Shown here piece by piece: positions 60,751 to 64,000 of a stretch of DNA of 64,000 nucleotides. Below the pieces are notes generated by a model. The model was not told the DNA's origin, searched no databases, and saw only the letters and a list, made by a program, of their open reading frames with translations. The position numbers were made by a program, and so were the translations under genes. Origin of the DNA: Streptomyces sp. NBC_01231 (lineage in GTDB: Bacteria; Actinomycetota; Actinomycetes; Streptomycetales; Streptomycetaceae); assembly GCA_035999765.1 (NCBI GenBank), contig CP108521.1, positions 11,222,001 to 11,286,000 on the forward strand, read 5' to 3'. The stretch's first letter is position 1. The number at the start of each line of letters is the position of its first letter.

Positions 60751-62169
60751 ATGCCGCACAAACCTGTCCGTTCGCGGTTCAGAACCCAATCCAGGCTGAT
60801 GCTGGGAGCCGCGGCGATCGCGCTGCTGGTGTCTCAGACGGGCGGGGGAGCCGCACACGCGGACGAAGCCGCAGATGACCTGCTGATGATGTCCTCCGTG
60901 GCACCTGTAGGCGCCGAAATGCCCAGTCTGGAGCAGCTCCAATCCCAGGCCGCCGCAGGCCGCCTGACGGCCGAGGCCTCGCAACAGGAAGGCGAGACCC
61001 AGACGGCCCCGGAGACCGTGGGGCCGGCTGCTTCCTACGCGCCCCGTTCGGATACTCCTTCGGCAACGCCGTCTGATCCTGAACCTCCGGTTGCCACGGC
61101 AGCTGCGGCCGGCCTCTACCCGGAGCCCCCGCGGACCATGACGGCGGCGGAATGTGAGAAGGGGCTGGGAACCGACAAGAAGTTCTTCATCAAGTCCCGG
61201 TTCGCCGTCTGCTCCGGTGCCGAGTTCAGGCAGACCTGGATTCGTAACGGTACGCCGTCAGGAGAGAGCCGTTTCGTGCTTCTCGCCATCGGCACCGTGG
61301 CCAAGAACAGCCGCACCATGCACGTCCAGTACCGCTACACCCACCTGGACCAAACCGGTATCACAGGCGCGAGCGGGTTGATGATCACACCGTCCGTGAC
61401 GGTGCCGCAGAAGTGGCCGGCCAGCGCACAGTCCCACCAGGGCGGCCTCATTCCTGGAGCACAGAGCTGGGCTGCCCTCAAAGCGGAGTCGCAGCCGGGA
61501 TTCATTCACGATCTGACGTTCGACAAGGGGCAGGGATCCAACCCGGACGACACCGTCTTCGCCGTCTATGAGCCATCAGTGAAGCTGCAGCCCACGGGCG
61601 GGTGGAGGATGACGGGCGCGCTGTCAGGCAGCCTGTTCTTCCTGGCGCCCCGCTGGGACACGGCAACCTACATCTCCCGCAGCGGCGGCGCCGTCTTCAG
61701 CTACGTGGTGTCCATGCCGTTCAGCACCAAGGCGGGAGCCAAGGAGCGGCTGGCGGCTCAGCACATCAAGGACGCCTACACCAAGCCCGCCACCACCAAG
61801 CCGACCAACAGCAGCAAGAACCTGCCCGGTCAGACCGCCGCTCGGTCTCTCACCCGCCTCTACCATGACAAACAGCGACGCACGGACAACCGGAACGAAG
61901 CCATCAAGACCTGCAAGAAAAACTGGGGGAACGACTACGCCAGCGGCGGCAGGGAATGCGACGAATTTCCCTTCTCCTCCACCTATGAAGGAGCCGCGCA
62001 GGCGCTGAGGAAGTACGACCCCCAGCAAAAGGCGCCCAAGAACAACTTCTCGGCCAGGCCGATACCCAAGGCCGACAACGGAGCAGGCGGCCGACTGATC
62101 GCCGACTTCTACCGCCTCAACCGCATCATCGACGGCTCCAACGACGGCTTCACCATCAAGGTTTCCTAG
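60751..62169 (+). CDS. Secreted NucA/NucB-type deoxyribonuclease
   Basis: The start is ATG 60751, after GGGGGA. The 472-residue protein has a signal peptide (basic RSRFRTQSR, then LMLGAAAIALLVSQT), a Pro/Ala/Thr linker (about 75-125) and a 200-residue middle domain of unknown kind. The C-terminal NucA/NucB domain has NRNEAIKTCKKNWGNDYASG, GRECDEFPFSSTYEGAAQAL, IPKADNGAGGRLIADFYRLN. The ECDEFPF-Y-EGA segment is the family's catalytic mark. NucA/NucB enzymes degrade DNA outside the cell, for nutrition, biofilm or attack. A small gene lies convergent 49 bases after it. Confidence 0.9.
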   Translation: MPHKPVRSRFRTQSRLMLGAAAIALLVSQTGGGAAHADEAADDLLMMSSVAPVGAEMPSLEQLQSQAAAGRLTAEASQQEGETQTAPETVGPAASYAPRSDTPSATPSDPEPPVATAAAAGLYPEPPRTMTAAECEKGLGTDKKFFIKSRFAVCSGAEFRQTWIRNGTPSGESRFVLLAIGTVAKNSRTMHVQYRYTHLDQTGITGASGLMITPSVTVPQKWPASAQSHQGGLIPGAQSWAALKAESQPGFIHDLTFDKGQGSNPDDTVFAVYEPSVKLQPTGGWRMTGALSGSLFFLAPRWDTATYISRSGGAVFSYVVSMPFSTKAGAKERLAAQHIKDAYTKPATTKPTNSSKNLPGQTAARSLTRLYHDKQRRTDNRNEAIKTCKKNWGNDYASGGRECDEFPFSSTYEGAAQALRKYDPQQKAPKNNFSARPIPKADNGAGGRLIADFYRLNRIIDGSNDGFTIKVS

Positions 62170-62218
62170 AAGAACACGGTGGGCGGGCAGCCGACAGCCC
62201 TCCCTGCCCGCCCACCAC

Positions 62219-62659
62219 TCACGCCGGCCAGAACTGCACCAGGAACTGCTCCACCCCCGCCGGCACTCCCTGCTGCGCAAGCTCCCGAACCCGCTCCTGC
62301 CCCAGCACGTAGGCCCGCACCCGCCACAACGTATCCACCGCCCCCAGATCCACCACCGGATCGCTCGGCCCGCCATACGACCACAGCGCCACCTCCCCGG
62401 ACCGGCAAAACCACTCCACCTCCGCGCTCGACTCCCAGGCGCGCTCGTCCTTCGGCGGAGCCTGATCCCACACTTCGGCGGTGAAGACGGCATGGTGCGT
62501 GTGACCACCGCTCCGGAAACACAGACGTCCGTCACCAGACGTCAGGAGTTCCACCGCGGCCTCGGGACTCTCGCCCGGCTCCTCCTCGTACGCGTCTTCC
62601 GCCCACAGAGCGTAAAACTCGATATACACCTCAAGTTCTTGACGCCTCACCATGGGCAT
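62219..62659 (-). CDS. Acidic small protein facing the DNase gene
   Basis: I start at ATG 62659, eight bases after AAGGG, giving 146 residues. It is acidic, a common feature of nuclease inhibitors: LEVYIEFYALWAEDAYEEEP, GESPEAAVELLTSGDGRLCF, HAVFTAEVWDQAPPKDERAW, TLWRVRAYVLGQERVRELAQ. I know no family. Convergence with a secreted DNase and its acidity make an immunity or inhibitor role possible, but the DNase is exported, so self-protection is less needed. Confidence 0.6.
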   Translation of the reverse strand: MPMVRRQELEVYIEFYALWAEDAYEEEPGESPEAAVELLTSGDGRLCFRSGGHTHHAVFTAEVWDQAPPKDERAWESSAEVEWFCRSGEVALWSYGGPSDPVVDLGAVDTLWRVRAYVLGQERVRELAQQGVPAGVEQFLVQFWPA

Positions 62660-63449
62660 AGCGAATTCCCTTCCCCCGGCCAACCGTCAACAGCGCACCC
62701 GACACTATCGGGACCAGTACTTGTCCCATAACTGCTGGTCACCGATGAGATGACCTTGGCGTAAATGGTGTGATCACGGCGGTTGCATGCCTGCGCAGCA
62801 GACCCCGGGGGCCAGCATCGGCCATCATCAAGGCCCGCCTGAGCCCGTCGAACAGCGTCCAGTCGGCGCCATAGCGAGGCGCTCGCGCGGAGTGAAGGCA
62901 GCCAGAACAACGACCAGTCGGAACCCGGCAGGCTCAGGCGCAGGCGGGACGGATGCCGTGCACATACGCCCTCCTTGGTACCGGTCCGCAGCAGGGCCCT
63001 CCGTTCCATGGAGCACAACACCGAACGGCTGTGCTCGTCGCAGAGTTGCCCTTGCTGCTGGCCGCAGTAGCGAGGCGGGTGCGGCGCCGTTTCCCGCCTG
63101 CCTCCGGCGGTGGGGACGCGGTGACTGTTACTCACTTTCGGGTGACAGCTTGCACCGGAGCGGGGTGGCGTGGTGTGGCGACCGCGGGACTTCAGCCGAC
63201 TCCTGCAAGGGCCAGGACCTGGCGCGCCGTCAACATCGTGCGTCGAGAGTGTAAATGGGGCATGCAGCTGAGAGTCATGGAAATATGGGCAACAAGTAAC
63301 ACAGCCCCAGTTTTCATCCCAGCTCACGCACCAGGTGGACAGAGTGTGTGTGCGGCCAGTCCAGCCGCCACCCGCACACCGCACCTGCGCCTCACGGCGG
63401 CCGCGAAGGCCACCTGGGGGAGGGGCGCCTGCACCATCAGGGGGATTCC
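62660..63449. promoter_or_regulatory. DUF6417 remnant and conserved upstream region of lamin-tail gene 2
   Basis: No intact gene is here. At about 63009-63035 the plus strand keeps MEHNTERL of a DUF6417-like gene, followed directly by the CCGCAGTAGC block that in copy 1 lies after that gene, so most of the gene is deleted. From 63050 the stretch parallels 57230-57628 and includes CTGTTACTCACTTTCGGGTG and GAAATATGGGCAACAAGTAAC. The first 300 bases contain minus-strand frames I cannot name. Confidence 0.55.
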
Positions 63450-63941
63450 TTGTCCGCTTCCGCTTCTGCCACCGCCCGTCGTCTCGCCGCTGCCGCGCTC
63501 GCGGCCGGCGCTCTGGTCTCGGTGGCGGCGCTGCCGGCGTCCGCGGCCGACCACGCCCGCCCCCACCACCCGAAGGTGGAGATCTCTGCCGTCCAGTACG
63601 ACTCCCCGGGACGCGATGACCGCTCCAACCGCTCGCTGAACAAGGAATGGGTGGAACTGACCAACACCACCCGCCACGCGGTCAACCTCGACGGCTGGAC
63701 CCTGAAGGACGACTCCGGCTACACGTACACCTTCGACCACTACCGCCTGGCCGGCCGTGCGAGTGTCCGCGTCCACACCGGTGAAGGCCGTGACACCCGC
63801 ACCGACCTGTTCCAGGACCGCCGCGCCTACGTGTGGAACAACGACCACGACACCGCGACCCTGCGCAACGACCACGGCCGCTTCGTCGACGAGTCGTCCT
63901 GGGGCCGCGAGCGCCACCACCGCGGCACCATGCGCCGCTGA
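63450..63941 (+). CDS. Secreted lamin-tail-domain protein, second copy
   Basis: The start is TTG 63450 with GGGGGA upstream, as in the first copy. The 163-residue product has the same signal peptide (ARRLAAAALAAGALVSVAAL, PASAA) and a lamin-tail domain: VEISAVQYDSPGRDDRSNRS, EWVELTNTTRHAVNLDGWTL, YTFDHYRLAGRASVRVHTGE, AYVWNNDHDTATLRN. It ends with a short GRERHHRGTMRR and lacks the repeat tail. The two copies share about four residues in five over the domain. A paralogous, perhaps differently regulated, surface protein is likely. Confidence 0.88.
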   Translation: MSASASATARRLAAAALAAGALVSVAALPASAADHARPHHPKVEISAVQYDSPGRDDRSNRSLNKEWVELTNTTRHAVNLDGWTLKDDSGYTYTFDHYRLAGRASVRVHTGEGRDTRTDLFQDRRAYVWNNDHDTATLRNDHGRFVDESSWGRERHHRGTMRR

Positions 63942-64000
63942 CCCTGCACACCACGCGGGCGGTTGAGCACGTCGCCCGCCACACGCACATACGGCGGCGC

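Overview
The window is high-GC DNA with strong G/C third-position bias and the gene families of a Streptomyces or close relative: DUF1996 secreted proteins, DUF6207 and DUF6417 small proteins, PucR and MmyB-type regulators, DM13, LigC-like ATP-dependent ligases, and many GTG/TTG starts. Broken genes, transposase scraps, repeated segments and toxin cassettes are dense. I infer an accessory, probably arm-proximal, part of a linear chromosome rather than the core. I found no tRNA, rRNA or CRISPR array.

Region by region: (1) 1-5.5 kb, minus strand: an NfeD-like and flotillin pair, two paralogous CBS proteins, an ArsB/NhaD-type permease and a cation:proton antiporter reduced by internal deletion. 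(2) 6-17.5 kb: metabolic and regulatory genes, namely an alpha/beta hydrolase, a PucR-type regulator, an alanine/glycine:cation symporter with a CRP-like palindrome upstream, a secreted DUF1996 protein, a flavodoxin-like reductase, DM13, and a peroxiredoxin divergent from a TetR regulator. (3) 17.5-24 kb: a graveyard of scrambled IS701/IS630 pieces, a methyltransferase lying in a repeat, a frameshifted DUF899 gene and an integrase with many lesions. (4) 24-35 kb: an alcohol dehydrogenase, cupin and carboxymuconolactone-decarboxylase-like group opposite an MmyB-type regulator, then a truncated ligase, a DHFR-like reductase, an AlbA_2 protein, gene remnants, a VanZ protein and a flavin-binding protein. 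(5) 35.6-39 kb: an IS5-family element with a 4-bp target duplication abuts a translationally coupled pair, a cis-prenyltransferase and an MpaB/rubber-oxygenase-like protein fused to EF-hands. (6) 39-48.7 kb: an MFS exporter, an atypical SDR with its TetR regulator and two operator palindromes, repeated ligase pieces, a tectonin beta-propeller protein and an inverted second copy of the methyltransferase. (7) 48.8-54.3 kb: a 1570-residue RHS polymorphic toxin ending in a NucA-type nuclease, overlapping by one base a SMI1/KNR4 immunity gene. (8) 54.5-64 kb: a second intact IS with a solo end nearby, a VOC protein, two lamin-tail-domain secreted proteins from a duplicated cassette, and a secreted NucA/NucB DNase facing a small acidic protein.

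Three themes connect the genes. The first is surface and contact functions: the RHS toxin, the secreted DNase, lamin-tail proteins, tectonin, DUF1996 and flotillin. The second is redox and small-molecule handling: MpaB, SDR, ADH with cupin and CMD, peroxiredoxin, DM13 and flavoprotein. The third is repeat-driven rearrangement: a 0.9-kb inverted repeat spanning about 28 kb end to end, direct repeats about 9 kb and 4.3 kb apart, and five partial or broken ligase copies. The best candidates for undescribed biology are the cis-prenyltransferase/MpaB-EF-hand pair and the duplicated DUF6417/lamin-tail cassette with its conserved upstream region.
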